This document shows positions 17,370 to 24,852 of a DNA stretch of 39,533 nucleotides, piece after piece. Made by a program: the position numbers and the translations under genes. Position 1 is the stretch's first letter; every line of letters begins with the position of its first letter. The notes beneath the pieces were generated by a model. It was given only the letters and a program-made list of their open reading frames with translations, ran no database searches and had not been told where the DNA came from. This stretch comes from Acetobacteraceae bacterium (GTDB lineage Bacteria > Pseudomonadota > Alphaproteobacteria > Acetobacterales > Acetobacteraceae). The DNA lies in the NCBI GenBank assembly GCA_019750465.1, contig JAIEOP010000467.1, forward strand, positions 1 through 39,533, in the 5' to 3' direction.

Positions 17370-17398
17370 TTGAAAAAGCCCGAACCGTTGCGTTAAGC
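17370..17398 (+). promoter_or_regulatory. Possible promoter for the Pro/Ala-rich protein gene
   Basis: TTGAAA (17370-17375) and TTAAGC (17393-17398) are 17 bp apart in an AT-rich island 80 bp before ATG 17479. The -35 match is good, but the -10 match is poor. Confidence 0.3.
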
Positions 17399-17478
17399 TT
17401 CCGTTCACCGCGCGGGCCCGCCGCGCCGCCGGATCCTCATGGCGCAGAATCGGCGCCACAACCCTGGACGCCGAACCC

Positions 17479-18297
17479 ATGCTGTTGTCGTCGATGCGCC
17501 CTCGGCCACGCCTGAACGCGGAGGAGTCCGCGCTGCCGGGGTTGCACGACGACCTGCACGACCGTCTGGCCGAGGCGCAGGCGGCGGTGCAGGCGGGCTG
17601 GCCGGGCACGGTGCCCACCGACGTGCAAGGCGCGGCGATGGCGCAGGCCGGCAATCCGGAGCCGGTACCGGCCGCCCCCGCCGTTACACCGATTGCCCCG
17701 GCGGCGGATGCGCCCGCTCCCGCGGTCGAGATCGCGGCGGAAAGCGCCTCGGCGCGGGAGGACCCGCCGCCGGTTGCCGCGATCAATCAGCCGGCCTCCG
17801 AGCCGGTTGCGCAGCGCCAGCCGGAGACCGCATCCGGACCTGCGCCGCCGAAGGTGACGTCGCCCGCCGCGACCATCGAGCCGCCTGCCGAACCGGCCGT
17901 GCAGCCCACCTCGGCGCAGGAATCACCTCCGACAGCGATGCCGGCGTCGGAACCCGTGCCGACCGTGCCCGAGGCGCCCGTGCCCGAGGCGCCCGTGCCC
18001 GAGGCGCCCACCGCCGTCGAGCCGGCGACCGCCGATCCCGCCCCGGCCACGCAGCCCGCGGCAGCTGATGCCCCGGCGCCCGATGCCCCGGCGCCCGATG
18101 CCCCGGCGCCCGGCTCCGCGGAGCAGATCATGACGCCGCCAGACGGGGCGGAGGTCCTCGCGGCCTATCTCTCGGAACTCGCCGCGACGCTGGCAGTCAT
18201 GCGGCAGGCGTTGCAAGACCTGTCCCCCCCGCCGGCGGGGTTCGACCTGGAGGTGCCTGCCCTGCCGCCGCTGCCCGAAGCCTGGATGCTCGGCTGA
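17479..18297 (+). CDS. Pro/Ala/Glu-rich low-complexity protein
   Basis: This 272-residue protein has a short N-terminal ordered part with a heptad-like helix (LHDDLHDRLAEAQAAVQAG). A long disordered P/A/E-rich region follows at about residues 50-215, and then a C-terminal helix (VLAAYLSELAATLAVMRQAL) and a proline-rich tail. Two exact minisatellites lie in it: PEAPV three times from 17968 and DAPAP three times from 18067. No signal peptide or membrane segment is visible. The coding frame keeps G/C at third positions, and the AT-rich upstream DNA supports a real gene. The family is not recognised; a linker or scaffold role is only a guess. Confidence 0.6.
   Translation: MLLSSMRPRPRLNAEESALPGLHDDLHDRLAEAQAAVQAGWPGTVPTDVQGAAMAQAGNPEPVPAAPAVTPIAPAADAPAPAVEIAAESASAREDPPPVAAINQPASEPVAQRQPETASGPAPPKVTSPAATIEPPAEPAVQPTSAQESPPTAMPASEPVPTVPEAPVPEAPVPEAPTAVEPATADPAPATQPAAADAPAPDAPAPDAPAPGSAEQIMTPPDGAEVLAAYLSELAATLAVMRQALQDLSPPPAGFDLEVPALPPLPEAWMLG
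17968..18111. repeat. Two in-frame 15-bp minisatellites
   Basis: The unit CCCGAGGCGCCCGTG is repeated from 17968 (two full copies and a 12-bp third), and GATGCCCCGGCGCCC is repeated three times from 18067 to 18111 without a mismatch. Both keep the reading frame, so copy number can vary without breaking the protein. Confidence 0.85.
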
Positions 18298-18333
18298 CCA
18301 CGCGCTCCTCCGCCACGGCGCCAGGCGGGGCAG

Positions 18334-19080
18334 CTACAGCAGCGCGGCGCTTGTCGTGAAGGCGACGCCCAGCTCCGCCAAGCGGCGCTGCGCGGCATCC
18401 ATGGTGGTGCCGCCACTCGGCAGGGGCAGGCCGATGCCACGGCAGGCATCCTCGATCACCACCACCTCGAAGCCGTGCCTCACTGCGTCCTCGGCCGACC
18501 AGGCAACGCAGTAATCCGTGGCAAGGCCGGCCAGGAACACCCGCCGCACCCCGCGCGCCCGCAACCAGGCATCGAGGCCGGTCGTGGTGGTACGGTCGTT
18601 CTCGTAGAAAGCGGAATAGCTGTCGATCTTCGGGTCGAACCCCTTGCGGATGATCAGCTCGATGCGGTCATGCACCAGGTCGGGGTGGAGCGCGGCGTTG
18701 GCGCTGCCCTGGATCGCGTGGTCAGGCCAGAGGGTCTGCGGCCCGTAGGGCATCTGCACCGTCTCGAAGGGCTGCTTCCCGGGATGCGTGCTGGCGAAGG
18801 AGGAATGCCCGCGCGGGTGCCAATCCTGGGTGGCAAAGGCATGGCGGAAGGGGCCGGCGAGCAGGCGGTTGATCAGCGGCACCACCAGGTCGCCCTCGGC
18901 GACGGCCAGCTCGCCGCCGGGCATGAAGGTGGGCTGGACATCGACCAGGCCGAGCATGTCGGTGCCGGTGAGGGTCATGGCGGCAGGTCTCCCGAGCGTG
19001 CTGGCTTGGGCGGTTGCGGCGCGCGGTGCGGCGGCGGCGAGGGCCGTGGCAGCAAGGGCGGCGCGGCGGGGGATGGACAT
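18334..19080 (-). CDS. pncA: Nicotinamidase/pyrazinamidase with export signal
   Basis: This 248-residue cysteine hydrolase converts nicotinamide to nicotinate in NAD salvage. The catalytic triad is D47 (GLVDVQPTF), K146 (IIRKGFD) and C191 (GLATDYCV); the K-to-C spacing of 45 equals that of the E. coli enzyme. Metal ligands D86, H88 and H92 are in TQDWHPRGHSSF. Unusually, the first 25 residues (MSIPRRAALAATALAAAAPR, then AATAQA) look like a Tat or Sec signal. An internal ATG at 18978 (MTLTGTDML) would give a cytosolic form of normal length, with GGGAG about 10 bases upstream. AGGGG also precedes ATG 19080. The gene is divergent from the gamma-glutamyltransferase-like gene. Confidence 0.88.
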   Translation of the reverse strand: MSIPRRAALAATALAAAAPRAATAQASTLGRPAAMTLTGTDMLGLVDVQPTFMPGGELAVAEGDLVVPLINRLLAGPFRHAFATQDWHPRGHSSFASTHPGKQPFETVQMPYGPQTLWPDHAIQGSANAALHPDLVHDRIELIIRKGFDPKIDSYSAFYENDRTTTTGLDAWLRARGVRRVFLAGLATDYCVAWSAEDAVRHGFEVVVIEDACRGIGLPLPSGGTTMDAAQRRLAELGVAFTTSAALL

Positions 19081-19217
19081 GGCGATGCCCCTGGGCTTCG
19101 AGCCACCAGCCTAGACCCACGCGGGGCCGGACGGCCACGCCGAACTGCGTGAGCCGGCGCTTGCCCGCAGCGCGGGCGCGCGCGAGGCTTGGCGCCGACC
19201 CGCAGCAGGACAAGCGC

Positions 19218-20930
19218 ATGCCGGACCCCGATCGCGACTGGCGCGCCCGCGCCGGCAGCCCCTTCGCCACCGAGAAGCGTCCGGCCACCGGCGCGCGCGG
19301 CATGGTGGTGACAAACCACCCGCTCGCCTCCGCCGCCGGGGCGGAGATGCTGGCGGGTGGCGGCAATGCCGTGGATGCCGCCGTCGCCGCGCTGTTCGCA
19401 CTGACCATCGTCGAACCGATGATGGTCGGGCTTGTCGGCGGCGGGATGACGCATGTCCGTGATGCCAATGGTGGCCACACCGTCATCGACGGGCTCTCCA
19501 CCATCCCGGCGGCGGCGCGGCCCGACATGTACCGGCCGGTGACGCAGGACTGGCCCGGTGCGCTGGAGACGGAGGGGCGGGCCAATGCCGTCGGTGCGCT
19601 CTCCGTCGCCGTCCCCGGCAACCTGCTGGCCTGGTGCGAGGCGCTGCGGCGATTCGGCAGCCTGTCCCTTGACGATGTGATGCAGCCGGCGATCCGACTG
19701 GCCGCGCGCGGCTTCCCGGCGACGCCATACCTCGCCGAATGCGCAGCGGAGGCGGCGCCGGACATGGCGCGGGACGGGGCCATCAGCGCGGTCTTCCTGC
19801 CCGGCGGCGCGGCGGTGCGGGCCGGCCAGCGCGTCGTGCAGGCGGCGGCGGCCGAGGCATTGGCGACCATTGCCCGGGAAGGGCCGGGTGCGCTGCATGG
19901 CGGCGCGATCGGCGCGGCGGTCGCAACCGACGTGGCGCGGCGCGGCGGCATCCTCTCCGAGGCCGACCTGCGCAACATGCGCACCGTGGAGCGAGTCCCA
20001 TTGCGCGGCGACTACCGCGGCGTGGAGATCGTCCTGCCGCCGCCGCCCGCCTCCTCCGGCGTGCACGTGACGCAGATGCTGAACCTGCTGGAGGGCTTCG
20101 ACCTGCGTGCGCTCGGCTTCGGCACCGCGGCCACCACGCACCTGATCGCGGAGGCGCTGAAGATGGCCTTCGCCGACCGGCTTGTCGCCACCGCCGACCC
20201 GGCCTTCGTGCAGGTGCCGGTCGCGCGGCTGATGTCCAAGGCCTATGCGGCGGAGCGGCGCGCGCTGCTCGACACGGCGCGGGCGCGGGCCTGGGGCGCG
20301 GGCGTCGCCGCCGGCGAGAGTGCGAACACCACTCATGTCACCGTGGCGGATGGCGCGGGGCGCATCGTCGCCGCCACGCACACCGTCAATTCGCTGTTCG
20401 GCGCGCGCTTCATGGTGGGAGAGGTCGGGCTGATCCCGAACAACTACATGGCGCTGTTCGACCCGCGGCCGGGCCACGCGCAATCGATCGTCCCCGGCAA
20501 GCGGATCACCACCAGCCAGGCGCCGCTGATCGCGTTGCGGGACGGCAGGCCCTCGGTTGCGCTCGGGCTGCCGGGGGGGCTGCGCATCTTCGGCGCGGTG
20601 ATGCAGGCGGTGATCGCGCTGGTGGACCACGGCATGACCCTGCAGGAGGCGGTGGAGGCGCCGCGCGTCTGGACCCAGGGGATGGGGCCTGGGCAGGCGC
20701 TGGAGGTGGAGGCCGGCTTCGCGCCCGCGGTGCGGGCCGAATTGGCGGCGATGGGACACGAGGTGACGGTGCTGCCGCATGTCGCGGGCGGCATGTGCGG
20801 CATCCGCTTCCACAGCGACGGCACGCTGGAAGGCGCAGCCTGCTGGCGCGCCGACGGCACGGCGATCGGAGTCGGCGGCGGGCTGGCGCGAGCAGGGGTG
20901 CGGTTCTGGCCGGACCGGGCGCGGGGGTAG
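19218..20930 (+). CDS. Gamma-glutamyltransferase family hydrolase
   Basis: This 570-residue protein of the self-processing Ntn-hydrolase family has MVVTNHPLASAAGAEMLAGG, GGNAVDAAVAALFALTIVEP, and the autocleavage site SANTTHVTVAD. The new N-terminal nucleophile would be T371, giving a large and a small subunit. The oxyanion region reads GLPGGLRIFGAVMQ; the serine of the usual GGSRI is leucine here. No signal peptide is visible, whereas classical Ggt is periplasmic, so a cytosolic acylase or gamma-glutamyl hydrolase role is possible. ATG 19218 (MPDPDRDWRAR) was chosen because the upstream frame overlaps the divergent nicotinamidase gene. The substrate is unknown. Confidence 0.9.
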   Translation: MPDPDRDWRARAGSPFATEKRPATGARGMVVTNHPLASAAGAEMLAGGGNAVDAAVAALFALTIVEPMMVGLVGGGMTHVRDANGGHTVIDGLSTIPAAARPDMYRPVTQDWPGALETEGRANAVGALSVAVPGNLLAWCEALRRFGSLSLDDVMQPAIRLAARGFPATPYLAECAAEAAPDMARDGAISAVFLPGGAAVRAGQRVVQAAAAEALATIAREGPGALHGGAIGAAVATDVARRGGILSEADLRNMRTVERVPLRGDYRGVEIVLPPPPASSGVHVTQMLNLLEGFDLRALGFGTAATTHLIAEALKMAFADRLVATADPAFVQVPVARLMSKAYAAERRALLDTARARAWGAGVAAGESANTTHVTVADGAGRIVAATHTVNSLFGARFMVGEVGLIPNNYMALFDPRPGHAQSIVPGKRITTSQAPLIALRDGRPSVALGLPGGLRIFGAVMQAVIALVDHGMTLQEAVEAPRVWTQGMGPGQALEVEAGFAPAVRAELAAMGHEVTVLPHVAGGMCGIRFHSDGTLEGAACWRADGTAIGVGGGLARAGVRFWPDRARG

Positions 20931-21056
20931 CGGCAGGTTGCACGAATCGCGGCATGGGCGGCAGGCTCGCCGGATCGCTGCTATCCTGGCGCCGTTGACG
21001 AATCGGCCACCGATGGCCAGCCATGCTCGATGGCGCGGCGGGAGACTGAGACGATC

Positions 21057-21734
21057 ATGGCGAATGGCAGTGCGGCGCCCGACCCGTGCAGGGACCTTCT
21101 CGAAGCCGCCGGCGGCAGGCGCTTCGCCTGCGTGCTGGCGGACCCGCCCTGGCAGTTCATCAACCGGACGGGAAAGGTCGCGCCGGAGCATCGCCGCCTG
21201 TCGCGCTACGGCACCATGGAGATGCACGGCATCGCGCGTCTTCCCGTCGCCGATATCGCGGCCGAGACGGCGCATCTCTATCTATGGGTGCCGAATGCGC
21301 TGTTGCCCGAGGGCCTGGCGGTGATGCGGGCCTGGGGCTTTGATTACAAGTCGAACCTGGTCTGGCACAAGATCCGGAAGGATGGCGGCAGCGACGGCCG
21401 TGGCGTCGGCTTCTATTTCCGCAACGTCACTGAGCTGGTCCTCTTCGGCGTCCGTGGAAGGAACGCCCGCACCCTGGCTCCCGGACGGACGCAGGTGAAT
21501 TTTCTCGCAACGCGCAAGCGCGAGCACTCGCGCAAGCCGGACGAGATCTTCCCGATCATCGAGGCATGCAGCCCGGCCCCCCGGATCGAGTTGTTCGCAC
21601 GCGGCGTACGGCCCGGCTGGACCAGTTGGGGCAACGAGGCGACGGAGCGCTACGAACCCTCCTGGCCGACCTATTCGCACAACAGCGCGACCGACCGGGG
21701 CATGCCCCCGCTGCTCCCGGTTGGTGCGAAGTAA
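21057..21734 (+). CDS. MT-A70 family DNA N6-adenine methyltransferase
   Basis: This 225-residue protein has the MT-A70 signature VLADPPWQF (catalytic DPPW at residues 29-32), followed by YGTMEMHGIARLPV, HLYLWVPNALL, WGFDYKSNLVWHKI, GVGFYFRNVTELVLFGVRGR, and the C-terminal IELFARGVRPGWTSWGNE. The family transfers a methyl group from S-adenosylmethionine to N6 of adenine; bacterial members include M.MunI. ATG 21057 (MANGSAAPD) is preferred, with GGAG at 21041, over ATG 21030. It converges on a BglII-like endonuclease gene with a 4-bp gap between stops, so the pair is most likely a type II restriction-modification system and this is the protecting methyltransferase. Confidence 0.9.
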   Translation: MANGSAAPDPCRDLLEAAGGRRFACVLADPPWQFINRTGKVAPEHRRLSRYGTMEMHGIARLPVADIAAETAHLYLWVPNALLPEGLAVMRAWGFDYKSNLVWHKIRKDGGSDGRGVGFYFRNVTELVLFGVRGRNARTLAPGRTQVNFLATRKREHSRKPDEIFPIIEACSPAPRIELFARGVRPGWTSWGNEATERYEPSWPTYSHNSATDRGMPPLLPVGAK

Positions 21735-21738
21735 GGGT

Positions 21739-22419
21739 TCAATCGTCCTCGTCGCCCGCCTGCCCGGACCGGCGTTGCCGTAACTTTTCGGCGGCGACGC
21801 GTGCCTGCAGCGCCGCCAGCGCCTCTGGCCCATCGTCGATGAAGCTCGCCGGCCTGATCGCGAAGGTCAGCACCGGGCATCCGCCGCCGCCACCGCCTTC
21901 CAGCTTTGGCCAAAGCTTCTCGTGATGGGTGGTGGCCTTGCCGTAGGACGCTCCCTTGCCGAGCGCCTTGAAGATCTCCTGCAATTCCCAGGATCGGGTG
22001 ATGATGATGCCGACCTGGATGGCGCGCAGGTCGAAAAGCAGGCGGAAATTGTTCAGGTCCCGATCGAAGAAGGGGTCCTTGTTGTTCCATTCCATCTCGA
22101 CCGCAACGCCGTTCCTGAAGCAGTCCACCGCATGCGTGGGACTTTCGATCTTTGTCTCGTCCACGATGATCGCCGTGCCGAACGCCTTCTCCTGCCAGCC
22201 ACGTGCGTAAAGCGCCTCGTCGATGCGACGGCTGATCAGGGAGCGGTTGCCGCCCCCCACGATGACCTCGGACTTCAGGAGCCGAAAGCCGCGCAGCACG
22301 TCCTGAACCTCCTGCCATTCCGCCGGGCAGGCCGTGGCCAGAACGCCCGCGGCGTTGCGCCATTCCTTGACGTGGTAGCGCTGGCGCAGGTCGTCGGCGA
22401 CGAGATGGATGGTGGACAT
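21739..22419 (-). CDS. BglII-like type II restriction endonuclease
   Basis: This 226-residue protein resembles the BglII endonuclease family. The core is AVDCFRNGVAVEMEWNNKDP followed by FFDRDLNNFRLLFDLRAIQV and GIIITRS. The candidate active site is D99, E108 and E110; the spacing (9, then 2) equals D84, E93 and Q95 of BglII, with Q replaced by E as in the ExE of BamHI. N-terminal helices and TKIESPTH precede the core. A six-glycine run (LEGGGGGGCPV) near residue 175 is probably a surface loop. ATG 22419 gives MSTIHLVADDL; a GTG two codons upstream is possible. It probably cleaves an unmodified palindromic site protected by the adjacent MT-A70 enzyme; the site cannot be read from sequence. 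Confidence 0.82.
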   Translation of the reverse strand: MSTIHLVADDLRQRYHVKEWRNAAGVLATACPAEWQEVQDVLRGFRLLKSEVIVGGGNRSLISRRIDEALYARGWQEKAFGTAIIVDETKIESPTHAVDCFRNGVAVEMEWNNKDPFFDRDLNNFRLLFDLRAIQVGIIITRSWELQEIFKALGKGASYGKATTHHEKLWPKLEGGGGGGCPVLTFAIRPASFIDDGPEALAALQARVAAEKLRQRRSGQAGDEDD

Positions 22420-22508
22420 CGCCACACCCTATCGGGCCCCGCCGATTCGAGAACATCCTGTTCGCGCCCTATCCTGCGGCGATCGTCGCCGAGCCCGGAA
22501 ACGCGCCC

Positions 22509-23678
22509 ATGCCCTCCCTCTCCCCGCAGATCCGCACCACCGGCGCGCCGCCCATCCCCGCCGCCCGCGCCTGGGCCGCGCGCTATGACGGCCGCGCCGG
22601 GCCGGCGATCGACCTGACGCAGGCGGTTCCCGGCTACCCGCCCCACCCCGACCTGCTTGCGCATCTCGCCGAAGCCGCCGGCTCCCGCGCCGCCGCCGGC
22701 TACGGCCCGATCGACGGCGAGCCGGCGCTGCGCGAGGCGCTGGCCGCCGACATGGCGGGGTTCTACGGCGCGCCGATCGCCGCCGCCGACATCGCCGTCA
22801 CCGCCGGCTGCAACCTTGCATTCTCCATGGTGATGACGGTGCTTGCCGCCCCCGGCGACCGCGTGGTGCTGCCGACGCCCTGGTATTTCAACCATCGCAT
22901 GGCGCTGGCGATGCAGGGCATCGCGGCCATCGCCCTGCCCTGTCGTGCCAAGGACGGCTTCCTGCCCGACCCGGACCACCTCGCCGCGCTGCTGCATGGG
23001 AACGCCCCCGTCCGCGCACTGGTCCTCGTCACGCCGAACAACCCCACCGGCGCCGTCATGCCGCCGGCGCTGATCGCCCGCTGCGCCGCCCTCTGCCGCG
23101 GGGCCGGCGCCTGGCTGGTGCTGGACGAGACCTACCGGGACTTCCTCGCGCCCGAGCAGTCGCCGCCGCATGGCCTGTTCGGCGACGCCGCCTGGCGCGA
23201 CGGCGTGATCCACCTCTACTCCTTCTCCAAGGCCTATTGCGTGCCGGGCCACCGGGTCGGCGCCATCGCCGCGGGCGGTGCCTTCCGCGTGGAGCTGCTG
23301 AAGGCGCTCGACACGATGCAGATCTGCGCGCCCCGTTCCGCGCAGGCGGCGCTGACCTGGGCCATCGCGGCGCTGCGCGATTGGCGTGCGGGCAACCGCG
23401 CCGTCATGGCCGAACGGGCGGAGGCGTTCCGCCGCGCCGCCTCGCAGCTGCCGGGCTGGCGGCTCGATGCACTCGGCGCCTATTTCGCCTATCTCCGCAT
23501 CCCTGCGGGCGATCCCGACGCGGTTGCCGTCGCCGAACGCCTTGCCGCCGAGCGCGGCCTGCTGGGCCTGCCTGGACCCTTCTTCGGGCCAGGGCAGGAG
23601 CGGTACGTCCGCCTTGCCTTCGCCAATGCGGAGCTGTCGGCGATCGGGCAGGTGCCGGCGCGGCTGGCGCCCTTCTGA
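22509..23678 (+). CDS. Class I/II pyridoxal-phosphate aminotransferase
   Basis: This 389-residue fold-type I PLP enzyme has the Schiff-base lysine K241 in YSFSKAYCVPGHRVG. Other signatures are the N-terminal IDLTQAVPGYPPHPDLLAHL, GCNLAFSMVMTVLAAPGDRV, LPTPWYFNHRMALAMQGI, TPNNPTGAVMPPALIARC, and LVLDETYRDFL. It transaminates an amino acid in the cytoplasm; relatives are annotated as aspartate or aromatic aminotransferases, but the substrate is not determined. The start ATG follows CGGAAACGCGCCC. The gene is divergent from the BglII-like gene (89 bp apart) and 94 bp before the nitronate monooxygenase gene. Confidence 0.92.
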   Translation: MPSLSPQIRTTGAPPIPAARAWAARYDGRAGPAIDLTQAVPGYPPHPDLLAHLAEAAGSRAAAGYGPIDGEPALREALAADMAGFYGAPIAAADIAVTAGCNLAFSMVMTVLAAPGDRVVLPTPWYFNHRMALAMQGIAAIALPCRAKDGFLPDPDHLAALLHGNAPVRALVLVTPNNPTGAVMPPALIARCAALCRGAGAWLVLDETYRDFLAPEQSPPHGLFGDAAWRDGVIHLYSFSKAYCVPGHRVGAIAAGGAFRVELLKALDTMQICAPRSAQAALTWAIAALRDWRAGNRAVMAERAEAFRRAASQLPGWRLDALGAYFAYLRIPAGDPDAVAVAERLAAERGLLGLPGPFFGPGQERYVRLAFANAELSAIGQVPARLAPF

Positions 23679-23772
23679 CCACGCATCGCCGCCGTGCATG
23701 GCGGCACCGCGCCCGCATCGCTTGCGGCGCCGCGTCGGCGCGCCAAGCCTCCCGCCCCAGGAGGAGCCTGCC

Positions 23773-24852
23773 ATGACCGCCGCCCTGTCCCGCGCCCGTG
23801 CCTTCTGCGACCGCTACGGCCTGGCCGCGCCGATCCTGCAGGCGCCGATGGCCGGGGCCTGCCCGCCGGGCCTGGCGGCCGCGGTGGCCAATGCCGGGGG
23901 GATGGGCGGGTTCGGCGCGCTGCTCTCCACCGCGGAGGCGATCGCCGACTGGGCGGCGCAATTCCGTGCCCGCAGCAACGGCGCCTTTCAGGTCAACCTC
24001 TGGATCCCAGAGCCTGCGCCGATACGCGACGCCGCGCATGAGGACCGCGTGCGCAAAACCCTCTCCGCGCTCTCCGGCGGGCTCGCGGTGCCGGAGGCCG
24101 GGCCCGGCCCCTTCCTGCCCGATTTCGCCGCGCAATGCGCGGCGCTGATCGCCGCGGCGCCGCAGGTCGCCTCCTCCATCATGGGGCTCTTCCCGCCGGA
24201 GGTGGTGGCGCAGCTGAAGGCCCGCGGCATCGCGTGGATCTGCAACGCCACCACGGTGGCCGAGGCGCGCGCCGCGGAGGCGGCCGGCGCGGACGCCGTG
24301 GTGGCGCAGGGCTCGGAGGCGGGCGGCCACCGTGGCAGCTTCGAGAACGCCGCGGCCGAGCACACCCAGGTCGGCCTCTTCGCGCTGCTGCCGCAGGTCG
24401 CGGATGCGGTGCGCATCCCGGTCGTCGCGGCGGGCGGCATCATGGACGGGCGCGGCATCGCCGCGGCGCTGACGCTGGGCGCCAGCGCGGTGCAGCTTGG
24501 CACCGCCTATCTGCGCACGCCGGAGGCGGCGATCCACCCGGCGTGGTCGGCGGCGATCGCGCACACGGCGCCGGAGGACACGGTGCTCACCCGTGCCTTC
24601 TCCGGCCGGCTCGGGCGGGGCATCCGCAACGCGGTCACGCAGGCCTTCGCCCGCCGGACCGATGCGCGGCCAGCGCCCTATCCGGTGCAGCGCGCGCTGA
24701 TGGCGCCGGTGCGCGCCGCGGCGGAACGGGCCGGCGACGCATCGCGCATGCAGGCCTGGGCCGGCCAGGGCGCGGCGCTGGCACGGGACGAGCCGGCCGA
24801 CGCGCTGACCCGGCGGCTGTGGGAGGAGGCGCGGGCGCTGCTGCCCGGCTGA
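23773..24852 (+). CDS. Nitronate monooxygenase (2-nitropropane dioxygenase family)
   Basis: This 359-residue FMN-dependent TIM-barrel enzyme has LAAPILQAPMAGACPPGLAA at the N-terminus, GADAVVAQGSEAGGHRG with the catalytic base H186, and the FMN phosphate site VVAAGGIMDGRGIAAALTLG then ASAVQLGTAYLRTPEA. These fit class I nitronate monooxygenases, which oxidise alkyl nitronates such as propionate 3-nitronate. A very strong ribosome-binding site (AGGAGGAG) precedes ATG 23773. The stop codon abuts that of the convergent Bug gene with no spacer. Confidence 0.92.
   Translation: MTAALSRARAFCDRYGLAAPILQAPMAGACPPGLAAAVANAGGMGGFGALLSTAEAIADWAAQFRARSNGAFQVNLWIPEPAPIRDAAHEDRVRKTLSALSGGLAVPEAGPGPFLPDFAAQCAALIAAAPQVASSIMGLFPPEVVAQLKARGIAWICNATTVAEARAAEAAGADAVVAQGSEAGGHRGSFENAAAEHTQVGLFALLPQVADAVRIPVVAAGGIMDGRGIAAALTLGASAVQLGTAYLRTPEAAIHPAWSAAIAHTAPEDTVLTRAFSGRLGRGIRNAVTQAFARRTDARPAPYPVQRALMAPVRAAAERAGDASRMQAWAGQGAALARDEPADALTRRLWEEARALLPG

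Larger units (their letters stand above)
17053..17478. other. 426-bp intergenic region with an AT-rich end
   Basis: Apart from the hairpin at 17075-17097, I see no gene. The last 150 bases are much richer in A/T than the rest of the window, consistent with a promoter for the low-complexity protein gene at 17479. Confidence 0.5.

Noticed and set aside
17787-18131. Gly/Ala-rich minus-strand frame opposite the low-complexity protein
   Set aside because: It mirrors the Pro/Ala codons of the plus-strand gene and has no start context.
18975-21275. 766-codon minus-strand frame opposite the gamma-glutamyltransferase gene
   Set aside because: His/Arg-rich shadow with no recognisable motif, while the plus strand shows a complete enzyme.
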